From Silene conica (lineage: Eukaryota > Streptophyta > Magnoliopsida > Caryophyllales > Caryophyllaceae): a stretch of 64,000 nucleotides of DNA. The DNA is taken from the NCBI GenBank assembly GCA_029255685.2, contig CM055314.2:9256399-9320398 (forward strand), in the 5' to 3' direction. Positions within the stretch are counted from its first letter, which is position 1. The number at the start of each line of letters is the position of its first letter. A program made the translations under genes and the position numbers. Below the pieces are notes generated by a model. It did no database searches, was not told the DNA's origin, and saw only the letters and a list, made by a program, of their open reading frames with translations. Shown one piece after another: positions 9,992 to 22,277 of the stretch.

Positions 9992-12900
9992 CTAAAAAGG
10001 GTCAAAGTAAGAAACTTCAACCTTTCCGACAAATTCGTTCTCTCCTCGGAAGTGCTTCACATACTGGCCATTGACTTTGAACCTCTCACCAGATGAGGTT
10101 TCTAATTCTATTGACCCGAATTTTGAGACAGCTGTGATGGTGTACGGTCCGCTCCACCTGGATTTCAGCTTACCAGGAAAAAGACGAATACGAGCATTAA
10201 AAAGCAACACCCTATCACCTACCTGAAAATCACGCCTAATGATTCTCTTGTCGTGCCAGCGCTTTGTTTTCTCTTTGTAAATCCTGGCATTGTCATAAGC
10301 TAACAGTCTGAATTCTTCTAACTCATTGAGCTGCAACAAACGTTTCTCACGGGAAAGATTAGGGTCTAGATTAAGATCACATATAGCCCACCAAGACTTA
10401 CGTTCTAATTCTACTGGTAAATGACAAGTCTTACCATAAATCAATCGGAATGGTGACATTCCTATTGGGGTTTTGAACGCGGTTCTATAGGCCCATAAAA
10501 CATCATCAAGTTTTAGACTCCAATCTTTCCTAGACTTAGAAACTACTTTGGCTAGGGTCTCCTTGAGTTCCCTATTAGAGATCTCAACTTGACCACTAGT
10601 CTAAGGGTGATAAGCTAAACCCCTACGGTGTTGGACACCGAATTTATTTAACAAGTCACCTAAGCGTTTCTCTTTAAAATGCATACCTCCATCACTTATG
10701 ACAACCCTAGGGACACCAAAACGAGGAAATATGATTTTTTTAAACATCTTAATAACAGCCTTTGCATCACAATGGGGAGTAGCAATAGCTTCTACCCACT
10801 TAGACACATAATCAACAGCCACAAGAATATACATGTTACCTTGACTACTAGGAAAAGGTCCTTGATAGTCAATGCCCCAGACATCAAAAATCTCTACCTC
10901 TAAAATACCAACCTGTGGCATCTCATGTCTTTTTGAGACATTCCCAGTTCTTTGACAAGCATCACAGTTACCTACAAAATTCCTACAGTCAGCATGCAAA
11001 GTAGGCCAATAAAAACCAGACTGTAATACCTTGGCCACGGTCCTAGATGGACCGTGGTGACCACCATATGCAGAAGAGTGACATGCTTCCAGAATGTCCT
11101 TCACCTCCCACTGGGGAATGCATCTCCGGATAAGTCCATCTCCGCATTCTTTGAAAACATAAGGGTCATCCCAAAAATACTGTTTTGCATCAAACATAAA
11201 CCTCTTCTTTTGTTGCCAAGACAACTCAGGAGGGATTTTACCTGTGACAGCAAAATTAGCAAAATCAGCATACCAAGGAGGGGGATAAGAACCTGAACTA
11301 TTAATGATAAATAAGCTCTCATCAGGAAATGAATCATCAATAGGTAAAGAATCTTCCCCATCAGTCAGCTGTAGGCGAGATAGGTGGTCAGCTACCACGT
11401 TTTCCGCGCCTTTCTTGTCCCTAATCTCAATGTCAAACTCTTGGAGAAGGAGTATCCACCTTAAAAGCCTTGGCTTTGAATCCTTTTTCTGAAAAAGACC
11501 TTTCAAAGCTGCATGGTCAGTGTAAACAATTACCTTATTACCTACTAAATAGCACCTGAATTTTTCTAAGGCAAAGATTACAGCTAGCATCTCCTTCTCA
11601 GTAGTGAAATAGTTGACTTCAGTCTCATCTAGGGTGCGGCTCGCATAGTATATGGCATTGAGAGCCTTGTTCTTCCTTTGACCTAGCACAGCACCTACAG
11701 CGTAGTCACTAGCATCGCACATGATCTCAAATGGGAGATCCCAATCTGGTGGCTGGATGATTGGTGCTGAGATCAAAGCTTCCTTCAACCTGTTAAAAGC
11801 TGAAAGGCATTCATCAGTAAAATCAAAGATGGCATCTTTAAGAACCAACTGTGTAAGTGGTTTAGCAATCTTAGAGAAGTCCTTAATGAAACGCCTGTAA
11901 AAACCTGCGTGTCCTAAGAAACTCCTCACCCCCTTAACATTAACAAGAGGGGGTAATTGCTCAATCACCTGCACCTTTGCTTTATCTACATGTATACCTT
12001 TGTCAGAAATTAGATGCCCGAACACTACCCCTTCAGTAACCATAAACTGACACTTTTCCCAGTTTAAGACAAGGTTTACATCAATACATCGCTGCAAGAC
12101 TTTATCGAGATTTGCTAAGCATTGATCAAAAGCATTACCATAAACAGAGAAATCATCCATAAATACCTCCATAATGTTTTCTATAAAGTCAGAAAAGATA
12201 CCCATCATACACCTTTGAAAGGTAGCAGGAGCATTGCATAACCCAAAAGGCATCCTGCGATAAGCAAAAACACCCTGTGGACATGTAAAAGTAGTCTTAA
12301 TTTGATCATCAGGATGGATGGGAATCTGGAAAAAACCTGAATAACCATCTAGAAAACAGAAGAATTTATTAGAAGCCAGTCTTTCAGTCATTTGGTCAAC
12401 AAAAGGAATGGGGAAATGGTCTTTCTTGGTGGCGGCATTTAACTGTCTATAATCAATGCACATCCGCCACCCAGTTACAACTCTAGTTGGGATTAACTCA
12501 TTTTTATCATTCTTAACTACTGTGGTTCCTCCTTTCTTAGGAACCACCTGAACTGGGCTAACCCATTTAGAGTTGCCAACTGAATAGATAATACCTGCAT
12601 CAAGAAGTTTCATTACCTCAGCCATAACCACATCCTGCATCTTAGGATTTAACTTACGCTGTCCCTGTCTATAAGGGTTATGTCCTTCTTCTAACTCTAT
12701 TCTATGCATGCAAACATCAGGGCTTATGCCCTTAATATCATCCAAAGAATAACCTAGAGCTTTCCTATTCTTTTTGAGGACAGTCATTAAGCCAGAAAGT
12801 TGGTCAGAATTAAGTTTAGAACTAACGATTGCAGGGTACTGTTCAGTATCATCTAAGAAAACATACTTAAGATTAGGAGGAAGTGGCTTACGCTCTGGTA

Positions 12901-13234
12901 CCTTTACCTCAACGGCCTGAACAGAATCAGTACTAATGGAATAGCACATGTTTACCAGATTCGCATTAGCTAGGCTTATGAGCTTCTCATTTTCTTCTTC
13001 AGTGAACTCATACTCCTCTTCCTCTTTTTCTATCTCATCCAGCTCTTCAGCATCCTCAGCTGGATTACCTGCACACTTATCCAAAACTGTCAGATCATCT
13101 AAGGGATCCTTGGTCAAGGATTCCCTCCAATTAAGGATAACATTCCTGTCTATAATATCAATGGAGCAACAAGTATCATCAGTAGGACTAGTTGCCTTAT
13201 GGGCAAGACTAAACTCGATAGTGTCATTCTCCAA
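9992..13234 (-). pseudogene. Element A pol: reverse transcriptase, RNase H, integrase with one nonsense codon
   Basis: One frame runs from 13234 to 9992, broken only by TAG at 10601-10603, where element C has CAG. Order: protease-RT linker with an acidic patch; RT with catalytic FMDD ([11 protein letters not shown], near 12,150); RNase H ([19 protein letters not shown]); integrase with the HHCC finger ([12 protein letters not shown] ... CDACQ), first catalytic D in [10 protein letters not shown], second in VISDGG. The stop falls just before the catalytic glutamate region, so the expressed protein would lack the third acidic residue and C-terminus unless read through. The rest ([19 protein letters not shown] ... 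VSYFDPF) is intact downstream. Confidence 0.92.
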
Positions 13235-15080
13235 TCTCTAGAGTAATGATCCCACGTTTGACATCTATTACAGCCCCAGCTGTGTGTAAAAAAGGTCTAC
13301 CTAAAATAATAGGTATTTGACTATCCTCAGCAATGTCTAAAACAACGAAATCAACAGGAATAAAGAATTTTCCCACTCTTACTGGGACATCCTCCAAGAC
13401 CCCTAATGGTCTTTGGGTTGATCTATCAGCCATCTGTAGGGTAATATTGGTGACTTTAAGTCTACCTAAACCAAGTCTTTCACATACAGAATAAGGTATA
13501 ACACTGACACTAGCCCCTAGATCACAAAGGGCTTTCCCTATAACATGATTACCTATGGTACACGGGATAGAAAAGCTACCTGGGTCTTTTAACTTGGGTG
13601 CTATATTATTTTGTGAGAGAACATAACATTCTTCCACAAAAGCAACAACACCGTCGTCCTGAAAATTCCTCTTACGACTCAAAATATCTTTCATGAATTT
13701 AGCATAAGAAGGTACCTGGGTAATTAAATCAGTAAAAGGGATGGTTACCTCAAGATTCTTCACCATCTCCAAAAACTTACCGAATTTCCGATCCTCTTTT
13801 GAATTTTTCAGTCTTTCAGGATAAGGAACGGTGACATTAGCCATAGGATCAGCAACCTTTGGCTTTTTCAGTTGTAATATTTCGGCGAGGCCTTGAATGA
13901 AAGAGGAATCCAGCGATTCCGGAGTTAAAACATCATTCTGCTCAGGAACGTTGGTCGGTCGACCTACAGCAGCGGTCGGCCGACCAGACTCTGCAACATC
14001 TAAAATTTTCTTTTCTCCAGAATTTGATCTCACGTCAGGAACCGAGGTCGGTCGACCTACAGTAGGGGTCGGTCGACCTCCTGACCTGTTGACGGGATCA
14101 GTTTCTTTGTTTTGAACCTCGGCAGAATCGTCTTTTTGGGTTGATCCTTCACAAACACGGCCACTCCTAAGATTTATGGCGTTCAACGTCTCCATGGGTC
14201 CGTCACAACTAGCTGGAGAGCTAGTTGTTCGGTTGGCTATGTTTATCAAGTGTTCTTCAAAAACCTTTGTGGAGGCAACTTGAGCCTTTCCCATCTCTAT
14301 AACCTGCTTTGTTAAAACATCAACAAGAGCTCTCAATTTCTCAATCTCACCCGTGCTGTCAACCGTAATAACTAGGTTCGCACTTTCAAGCTTCAGCTGG
14401 GTTGCCTCAAGCTTTTCAAAACGGGCTTCAACTGTTGTCTCAAGAGCCATCACTCTATTCATCTCCACATTCAGCCTCCGAGAATTCCCACGTGAACTCT
14501 TAAAGGCAGCCCTATGCACCGCCATGTCTTCAATGGTTTCCCAACCCTTTATATGGTCGGTGTTATTCTGGAATCTCCCATTGGCGGCCGCATCAAGAAT
14601 CATCTTATAGTCATCGTAAAGGGCGTTGTAAAATTGGTTACACAGGTACCATTGTTGAAAGTTATGGTGAGGGATAGAACGGACCAATTTCTTGAACCGA
14701 TCCCATGCTTCACAAAATCCTTTATCAGGCCCTTGTTGAAAGTTAGTGATTTGGCTTCTCAAGTCTTCGGCTTTTGCAAGAGGAAATTATTTCTTGTAAA
14801 AAGCCAATGCCAAGGAATTCCAATCCGTAACTTTCTCAGCTACCCTATCAAGGTAGCGGTACCAATCTCGCGCGGCATCTTTTAATGAGAATAGGAACAT
14901 CATTGCCAGCACCTCATCTCGAGTCACCCCGTCAGGTATGGGTATGGAACAGCAATAATCCGTGAAGGTTGTAACATGCTTCAAAGGATCCTCGTCGGGT
15001 AGACCAGAAAACTGACTCCGTTCCACCATAAAGATGTTATTTGGGTGGAGCACAAAGGAGCCAGTGGTGGGGGTAGGCAA
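13224..15080 (-). pseudogene. Element A gag and aspartic protease, with nonsense codon and frameshift
   Basis: Gag reads in one frame from the 5' side through 15080; no ATG is present where element C has one (28080), so the start appears lost. A TAA near 14782 replaces the TAC codon seen in C. After the gag core (EAWDRFKKLVRSIPHH, NGRFQNNTDH), a linker near 13953-14078 encodes four GRPT repeats that are the 33-bp DNA modules in translation. The protease shows DLGASVSVIP as its catalytic strand and ILGRPFLHTAGAVIDV downstream, typical of Athila. One extra base near 13228 relative to C throws pol into another frame, giving an 11-bp overlap. No CCHC knuckle was found. Confidence 0.88.
13953..14078 (-). 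repeat. Two 33-bp modules within the gag linker (A)
   Basis: Modules 13953-13985 and 14046-14078 have the 12-9-12 layout and are translated as GRPT-x3-GRPT. They match element C 29155-29187 and 29248-29280. Confidence 0.9.
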
Positions 15081-15289
15081 GGCGAATCCCTTCGGTAAAT
15101 CTTGAGCCTTTGGCTGAAGGTGGTCATAAATAGAATCCTTATCTAAACAAGAGAGTACTCAAGCCTTCCTCTCAAAAACCTGTCTTCTAAAACAAAACTA
15201 GAAGAAAAGGTAAGCAACGGTCTTAAGGAACCTAAGTTCCTTAAGACAAGAAAAATAAACTAAAAATTAACAAACAAAATTATACCGTC

Positions 15290-15307
15290 TCCCCGGCAAC
15301 GGCGCCA
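15290..15307 (-). other. Primer binding site, tRNA-Asp (element A)
   Basis: Minus-strand TGGCGCCGTTGCCGGGGA, five bases from the LTR end, is complementary to the 3' end of plant tRNA-Asp, the usual Athila-type primer. The leader between it and gag (15081-15289) holds no other recognisable feature. Confidence 0.9.
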
Positions 15308-15312
15308 AAATT

Positions 15313-16645
15313 TGACATCCGTCGTTGAGGGGTGCCAAAGATAAGATTTATAAAACCTCAGCTTAAACTAGATAGGATAAGTCAAGGGTCGAACCACTAG
15401 GAGACAAGGTTAATTATGTTTGTGAATTTAAAGTCTATTGCAAGTAACCAAAAAGGGGGGTTGATTTAAGATTTGAACTAACAACTAAAAGATCAAAATA
15501 AACAAGAGAATTAAAATAAGGTAAAAAGGAGATTAGGAACTTTGGTTCCCCATGGTTAAAACAAGTCAATGAAAGGTAAAATAACCAAATAACACAATCC
15601 CAAGGAACAAAGAATAAACCTTTAGGTCAATATTCTACCCAATCCTTACGGTCTTAGGGTTCCTAGAAAAGCACTAACTTTCGTTCATATGGCAATCCCA
15701 AAGTTGTTGTTAAACTAATCCTAATAATCTTTCAATCCTAAGGATCAGTTCACCAACAACAATGGGGTATTGGTAATTCAATCATTAAACTTATGAAAAT
15801 CAAGCCTCTACCATGGTTCCCCTAATTCCTAATCACAAGAATTAGCTATGCATACTTTTAATTATGGAACTAACAATAACTAAGAACATCAAAGGAATCA
15901 ACATAATTAAAGATGACAACAAAAGGGAAAACATGAATTAAGAAACAACAATAAGTTGAACAACAAGATTAAATTAAAAGGGAAGATTGAATTGTAGCAA
16001 ACTTACAACTTAATTGGAAAATCTAAGAACAAAGATGAAAGCTTGGAATAAAATCTCTTTGTAAACTATGGAATTCTTGAATAATCATGGAGTGCTTTTA
16101 CTAACATAAATTGATTCTCTAACATAAAATTGCTTGCTAATAGAATTGCTTGCTAATAGAATTGCTTGCTAATAGAATTCCTTTTTCTAATTGTAGAGTT
16201 TAGGTCTTCTTAAATAAGTTATAATTACAAGATTAGGTAACTACAACACGGAATAAAAGACGCGGCTGCAGCTTCCGGGTCGGTCGACCTCTTATTCGGG
16301 TCGGTCGACCGCTTCTGTCGATGCTGGACTTTTTCCGTGATTTGGGCTTAGGTCGGTCGACCTCTCTGATGGATCGGTCGACCGCTTCTGTTCGGATCAT
16401 CTTGAATTTGGCCCAATAACAACATCTCGGGTGAGCAATCCGATTCCTTGCTCCGCATTATTACTTAAAACAGCTTCCGAAAGGCAAATAAAGTTCAGTT
16501 TTGCTCACTTCCGCGTATTCCTACATTTAAAACATAGAAATGCCAAAGTAAACCGTTTCGGGAGAAATAGCAACCAAAAGTCACGAAAATATAAGAAAAT
16601 ACGTGCCAAAAGAATAAATAAAATGCATAAAATAGGCACGTATCA
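15313..16645 (-). repeat. Element A 5' LTR
   Basis: Pairs with 4362-5693 along its whole length. It carries modules at 16278-16310 and 16351-16383 and a TATTTAAG box at 16209-16216. GTGTG follows at 16646-16650. Confidence 0.93.
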
Positions 16646-17014
16646 GTGTGCTCCAAGAACAAAGCAGTAGACTGCACTGTTCCAAAACTCTACTTCATCT
16701 TTGACATCATCTTTTGTAAATTGTAGCATGGGTATGTCAATGTTCTCATCATCCGAGACATGGATAGGTTTATTACCTCTTTGAGTGATCCATATGCTAT
16801 TTTCATGGGTGTCAATTGGGTCATCTTCATCATCAAAGCATAATCCTGAAAGAGGGACCACTTCGTGCATAGAACGAGTCTTAACAACATCATCCTCATC
16901 AGTCCCTGTTTTCGACTTTCCTATATTTTCTTCTTTGCTCATCCTCTGTTTTATGATACGCTGGATTGATGAACGTTGTTTGCTTTTTGTTTTTTGTGCT
17001 GATTTCCTTGCCAT
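16646..17014 (-). pseudogene. L1-type LINE ORF1, N-terminal part
   Basis: The ATG at 17014 starts a basic N-terminus (MARKSAQKTKSKQRSS), an acidic linker, and the beginning of a DUF4283-like domain (DEVEFWNSAVYCFVLGA). In plant L1 elements this domain belongs to ORF1, the RNA-binding protein. The frame is cut at 16646 by element A and resumes at 4361 on the minus strand. No ORF2 (endonuclease/RT) is in the window. Confidence 0.78.
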
Positions 17015-17120
17015 CAGACCAGATACAGACCCAGATCAAACAACCAGGGAGGTTGAAGATGGAGGCTCTGCAAATCGCCTTCAGAAGCCGATCATGCGCT
17101 CTCTCTCTCTCTCTCTCTCA
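17015..17120 (-). other. LINE 5' untranslated region with (GA)n start
   Basis: Upstream of the LINE ATG the sequence ends in a (CT)12-like tract on the plus strand at 17097-17120, i.e. (GA)n on the sense strand. This probably marks the LINE 5' end, but no target duplication was found. Confidence 0.5.
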
Positions 17121-17180
17121 GTTGTTTAGATTAGTTTTTATAATTGTAGCTTATATTATGAACTTAATTTGCATGGTTAT

Positions 17181-18739
17181 TGATACCGTCGTTTGGTACC
17201 AAAAATAAATACCTAGGTACTACTAACAGAAGCTAGTGGCAAATAGGGTGAGTCTCCTCAGGGAAGCGAACTTGCTTAGCTATCGGTTTTTACCTATGGG
17301 TCACAAATTGGGAGTTTTAAAATGGATAACTAAACTACGAGATATAAGGTGTGCAAATGAGAAAAAAAATAACGGAAACAAATACAAGATGAGATAAAAT
17401 CAGGGATAAAAGAAATATGTTGGGAACTCGGGTCCTTGTGTCTCATGTGATTGGTGTAATTGGGATAGGTCAGTTTATTGGTGGGAAAGGCTGGGTTATT
17501 ACGGTCAAGTCTCAAACCCGACTATACCTTCCGGTCTTAAGTCGCCCTAAGGTCGTTTTTGCTTAACTTCCGCTCTCACAAAAACTAGTTAAAATCGTTA
17601 AACAAGCCTTACCCTTCCAACCTTCCGGTCTAGGTCAGGAATTAACTAATTGTACGGTCTCATGCGTGCACTCACTAAACCAAACATGGATTATATTGTT
17701 TTACGATTACTCCCACCAAAAACGGTCCATCCCGACTACTACATATCATACGTTTGACACAACTTCCCTCATCCCAACATATAAAGGGGTTTAGCTACTA
17801 ATGACGGAATTAACGATGACTACGACAACTATAATTAAACTAGCATACGACATATTAAATAGAGAGATGAAAACAGATTATAAAGTATATGGGAAGAAAA
17901 TATGAAACCAACGAAAAAAGTAGGGGATAGGCACGATTACGGTAATCATAAGACGGATACAAAAGTATGAAAACAAGCATACAAAACAAGATGAATAAGG
18001 AATACTAAACAGGGATGTAATACGACTAAACTAAAACTAATAACAGGGATTAATAAGGAGAAAAGAACAGAATCAGAAAGTATGAAACAAGGGCAGAAAA
18101 CGGACGAACAGTGACGAATGCAAACATACAAAAAACAGAGTACGAACGCGAAATATGACGGAAATCAGAGAACGAAAACAGTATACAAATACTAATGATA
18201 AGAACAGAACAAAAGAGATGAGAAAGGAAGAATTACAGTAAAGAAAAGGCAAGAATGAGAGATAGAAGCCTTAGAACGAAATAGACGAAGAACTCAAAAT
18301 TATTGTGAAATGTGACGGCTGCAAAGTTTCTGGAAAATAACGAACTAGAACAAAAGAATGCAGAGCTAATGATAGGGTAAGAATTCTTAACCGAATGATC
18401 TCAAAACGAGCTCTTAAATAGAGAAAACAAAAACTGAAGTAATAACTACTGTGAACACGAAGGGTCTGAAAAGCTCTCGATCGAGAGATATTTCCTCTCG
18501 ATCGAGCACAATAGTCTTCAAAAACTGGTTGATCGAAGACAAGCAGTTGCTCGATCGACTCCTCTTCTTTGACTCCTCTCGATCGACCAATTCAGTTATC
18601 GACCGAGTACTTTTCTCTTCGGGAACCTCTCGACCGAGCACATGACAGCTCGATCGAGGAATCTTCTTCTCGATTTGGTCTTCGACAGGCCTAAAGGTTG
18701 TTTAAGCACCTCACGCTTCTCGATTAAAGCACAACCAGT
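17181..18739 (-). repeat. Element B 3' LTR, missing its first ~210 bp
   Basis: It aligns with 26149-26577 plus 51427-52547 and then stops: the final 208 bp of the other LTR (to 52755, sense TGATGTGTGC...) have no counterpart. A deletion took the LTR start and the adjacent polypurine tract. Palindromes of the CTCGATCGAG type cluster at 18476-18657. Confidence 0.85.
18476..18660 (-). repeat. CTCGATCGAG palindrome cluster in the B LTR
   Basis: About eight exact or near copies occur in pairs at 20-21 bp, e.g. 18476 and 18497. The counterpart is 52289-52480 in the other LTR. Confidence 0.85.
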
Positions 18740-19570
18740 GGGAACTTCCTTCTTCCTTCGTATAAACTCCAAAAACAATGAAAACAGGCCAAAAACCGAT
18801 ATAATGGCAAGTTTCCTCCACTACTTCCTAGCTCAGCACAAAGGTATGCAAAGTATAGGATGTAGTTAAGGGACAAAAGGCAATTTTTGGCTAAAGTGGA
18901 GCTAAATGGGTGAACGAGGAAAGGGTGATGCAATAGCTCTCCTACGTGTAATACCAACCGCAAACGGGTGCGTGTAGGCAATAAGAAACCAAGACTCATA
19001 CACATGCAATACATGAAATGCAGGGAGTAGTACTCACAAACCTAATGTAACCGGTAGTAGATGTCACCAGTTTTAAGGCTCTACGCTCAGAATGTGTAGT
19101 AGGTTGCCAAAACTATGAGTCAAGTCTAGTGATCTAACATGAAAACCATGACAAAATTCGAGAAAACGCTTAAAACTTCGCAAGGCAAGGGTCGAAAATG
19201 GCACAACATGACATATAGTTGACTATATACAGCTTTGTCATCATCAAAACTCCAATCCGACTCGACTAAATGCAAAAGGAAACGTGATATTTTTTTGAAA
19301 TTTTGAAATTTTTTTGAAATTTACATGAAAGCAATAAACGTGAATGCAAAACGAGATGCAAATGCAGACGCAAAAGGATGCATACCCTCCCAAAACCAAA
19401 ACAGACAACGCCCTCGTTGTCTTCTCAACACATCAAAACCAGCAAGCAATGGGAAAGGGGTAACAACCTAATACATGTTCCTAAAAACAAAAAGAAAAAC
19501 AAAAAGAAGGAAAGAAACGGTGGTACTCACAGAATTGGCTTCCCCAAACCAGTACCAAACTAGGGAAGCC
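18740..19570 (-). other. Element B 3' untranslated interval
   Basis: No gene is seen. A hairpin AGACAACG/CGTTGTCT (19403-19422, 4-base loop) precedes a purine tract on the sense strand (GTTTTGGTTTTGGGAGGG, about 19384-19402). This matches the internal hairpin-plus-tract of A and C, not the LTR-proximal one, which is deleted. Confidence 0.6.
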
Positions 19571-20085
19571 CTAAGCATCACAAGGTGCCTCATCCTCCCT
19601 ATACGTGGGATTCTGCTCCTCCTCTCTAGTAGCACACCTCGCTGCGGCCTCGGCACGTAGGCGAACCGCTCTCGCTACCGGTGTCTCCTCCCTCTCCTCA
19701 TAAGATGAAGAAGAGGCAGGGTACCCACCATCTGGGTATCGGTAGAAAGAAGGGTGAACCCATCCCGCTGGAAGGTGACGTGCTGTGCGGATGAAGTCCT
19801 CAGAGATAGGGAACAAAGCCAAAGCCTGATCTCGGCGCATCTGGGTGAGGTACCTGCAAATGCCATCAAGCACAGGATCACGACGCCCTTGGTCTGAGAC
19901 CGTAGGCGCCTCAAAGGCAGGAGGTAAAACAAAATTGGGAGGATAAACCTTCCCAGAAGAAGCAGGGGAAGGGGTAGGAGTAGGTGCAGGTGAAGGTGAA
20001 GGTGAGTGAGTGGTGATGGTGATGGGAATGGGAGAAGGAGTGAGAGTACGAGTGATGGATGGAGTGGGCATGAAGGTGAACGTGG

Positions 20086-20202
20086 ACGCGGGCGCGGACG
20101 TGGGCGCGGACGTGGGCGCGGACATGGACGTGGGCGTGGACATGGGCGTAGGTCCAGCCCTAAGTGGTGGTGTCTGGGTCCAGCCCTAGGTGGTGGTGAA
20201 TG
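20086..20202 (-). repeat. 12-bp and 26-bp tandem repeats in the B ORF-1-like gene
   Basis: GTGGGCGCGGAC-type 12-bp units repeat at 20090-20150 and encode Ala-Pro-Thr-Ser repeats. Next to them a 26-bp unit starting GGTCCAGCCCTA occurs twice (20151, 20177), bringing in stop codons. Confidence 0.75.
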
Positions 20203-20643
20203 TGAGATGGTAGGAGGTGGGAGGTGGTCTCGCTCCCTCAGCAGTAGGGAGCGGTAGGAGACGAGGAAGTGTGGCACAAGGTAAGGTCACTAAAGGGTAG
20301 CCACAAATCTTCCACGTCATCCCATTTAGCCAGCGAAAAACGCGCATGGCATCTATGTCAAGTCGCCTAACCTCCCCCACTAGGCCAACCCTCTCGATGT
20401 AAGTTGGGCGAATGTGGCGGAGGATCCTAGTGACCAATCTGCCACAGACCACAACACTCGTGACCTTCCTCCCAATACCACCCCAATACTGAGCAACCAG
20501 ATAAGAAATGTTAAGAACAAAAGGGGTACGTGAATCGATGTTCACGTACCCGGCCAAGATGGCAAGCTCAGTGTTGGTGATGTTATTGGGCTCAGGTCGC
20601 CCAAAAAGTGTCTCACCCAACAAGCGAAGAAAGTAACGAGGGG

Positions 20644-21197
20644 TGTAACAACCCGACCCGCCACCGTAGTAACACAAACCCAATAAGATGGGTGTGCACT
20701 TTTGGGCCCGTTAATTTGTCCTCACGTAAGCCCAAAAGCACAAGGCCTTGTTACTAAGTGGTGGGTGGAAGTTATTATAAACATATCACAAGCCTCACAT
20801 TCTACCGATGTGGGACAACTTTCCTCTCATACTCTTGGGGTGTTACAAACACCCCCACTTAAAGAACACAACGTCCTCGTTGTGCCTTAACCTTGACCAC
20901 AACCAAGGCCAGAATCCTCCCCGCTAGGTGTGTGACCCGGGTACTCCCGACCACAGGCTCACCACACGGTCGCAGGCACGCTCTGATACCATTTGTAACA
21001 ACCCGACCCGCCACCGTAGTAACACAAACCCAATAAGATGGGTGTGCACTTTTGGGCCCGTTAATTTGTCCTCACTTAAGCCCAAAAGCACAAGGCCTTG
21101 TTACTAAGTGGTGGGTGGAAGTTATTATAAACATATCACAAGCCTCACATTCTACCGATGTGGGACAACTTTCCTCTCATACTCTTGGGGTGTTACA
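20644..21197 (-). mobile_element. TRIM retrotransposon (family 2) in the B ORF-1-like gene
   Basis: Two 204-bp LTRs (20644-20847 and 20994-21197, one difference seen) flank a 146-bp centre. The centre holds a minus-strand initiator-Met primer site (20980-20991), a purine tract (AGTGGGGGTG beside 20848) and the hairpin CACAACG/CGTTGTG (20867-20884). TSD AGGGG is present at 20639-20643 and 21198-21202. It encodes nothing, as expected for a TRIM. Confidence 0.93.
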
Positions 21198-22277
21198 AGG
21201 GGCAGGGGTGTGGACATGGGCTCCCTTCCGTGCATAAAACGGAGTGTGAGAAAGGGAAGCCCATAACTGAGGTGCGAGCTTCCTAAGAGGCTAGATGGGT
21301 CCATCACTAACGAGGCCTAATGCCTCCCCAAACTGCCCCAAGGTCCAGTCAAACGACTCGTTCATGAGTCGGAAATGAATACAAGGGCGAGTGCGGTCCT
21401 CCCTATAGCTCTCGGGGTCAAAGGAGAATGAGCTAAAGAACTCATAGGTGGGTCGATCCAATGTGATCTCCTCCATCCTAATCAAACCAGACATCCCCGT
21501 CCCGTTGAGCAAATGACACACCTCCTCATAAATACCTACTGTCTCTAGGTCAGGGCGTGAGAGGAAATGGGTCGGGGTGAGGGGAACAGATAAAAGAGTA
21601 GACAACCTAGAACGGTGGTCTACAGAAATAAAGCGTACCCCAGGCCTCTTAGGCAAAGGAGCGAGGTCTGTCCCTCGTGAAGTAACAACAGCCCGGGATG
21701 AAGTGGGCTCAGCAGAAGGAGGCGTAGCAGTAGCCTCAGAAACATGGGGATCGGCAGCAGTGGCCCCATGTGTAGTAGTGAGCTCAGTAGATGCGGCAGT
21801 AGAGCTCGAGATAGCGACCAAAGGAGGTCGAGAAGGAGTAGTGGTGACGGATGATGGTTGAGGACGAGGAATCCTAGGAAGCTTCGAGTACCTAGGTGTG
21901 TCACCCGCGGCTAACAAAGAGAAAGGAGGACGCGGCTCGCCAGCATCCTCATCAGAATCGGTCTCCTCCTCGGAATCACTCTCGGACTCCGTCTCGACGT
22001 CCTCTACTAAAACAGGGGCACCCGAAGTTGCTTGAGGAACAACAGTACCCCCTACGGCCAGTGGACTCACGAAAGACTCTCCCCCAGGGATTACGGTGTC
22101 GGAAGACACCGTCGCAATCTCAGTGGCAGCAACAGGGGGCTGCTCCGGTTCTGCGACAGTAGCAACAGAGTGTTGCTCTGTTATCTCGTTCACGACATTT
22201 GAGACGATTGTCTCGACAGAGGGTTCAGGAGCAGGGGATTGAGCTACTGGGTCCATTACTACACAAACATCAAGCAA

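Larger units (their letters stand above)
4362..16645 (-). mobile_element. Element A: Athila-like Ty3/gypsy retrotransposon, nearly complete
   Basis: It has two LTRs (4362-5693 and 15313-16645), a tRNA-Asp primer site, gag, protease, RT, RNase H, integrase, an Athila ORF-1-like gene, and a polypurine tract, all on the minus strand. GTGTG flanks both sides (4357-4361 and 16646-16650). The LTRs differ by about 20 positions in 1,333 (hand count). Coding lesions are few: nonsense codons in gag (about 14782) and integrase (10601-10603), and a 1-bp frameshift at the protease end. It sits inside an L1 LINE ORF1. Confidence 0.95.
19571..22277 (-). pseudogene. Element B ORF-1-like gene, broken by stops and a TRIM insertion
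   Basis: The ATG at 22277 opens a 328-codon piece: a long acidic/serine-rich N-terminus and then the conserved domain (GLIRMEEITLDRPTYEFFSSFSFD). TAG at 21291 ends it; the same frame is open again downstream until the TRIM at 20644. Beyond it RYFLRLLGETLFGRPEPNNITNTELAILAGY aligns with the intact copy at 7431-8861. A stop at 20186-20188 precedes the C-terminal part (to 19571), which has a low-complexity Ala/Pro/Thr/Ser run. Compared with A the N-terminal extension is much longer. Confidence 0.8.

Noticed and set aside
10679..14885. Many open frames on the plus strand opposite element A gag-pol, and minus-strand ones opposite C gag-pol
   Set aside because: They mirror conserved coding sequence on the other strand and repeat between A and C for that reason. 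No independent domain was recognised.
17097..17120. (CT)n tract as an independent regulatory element
   Set aside because: It coincides with the expected 5' end of the LINE, where such tracts are common.
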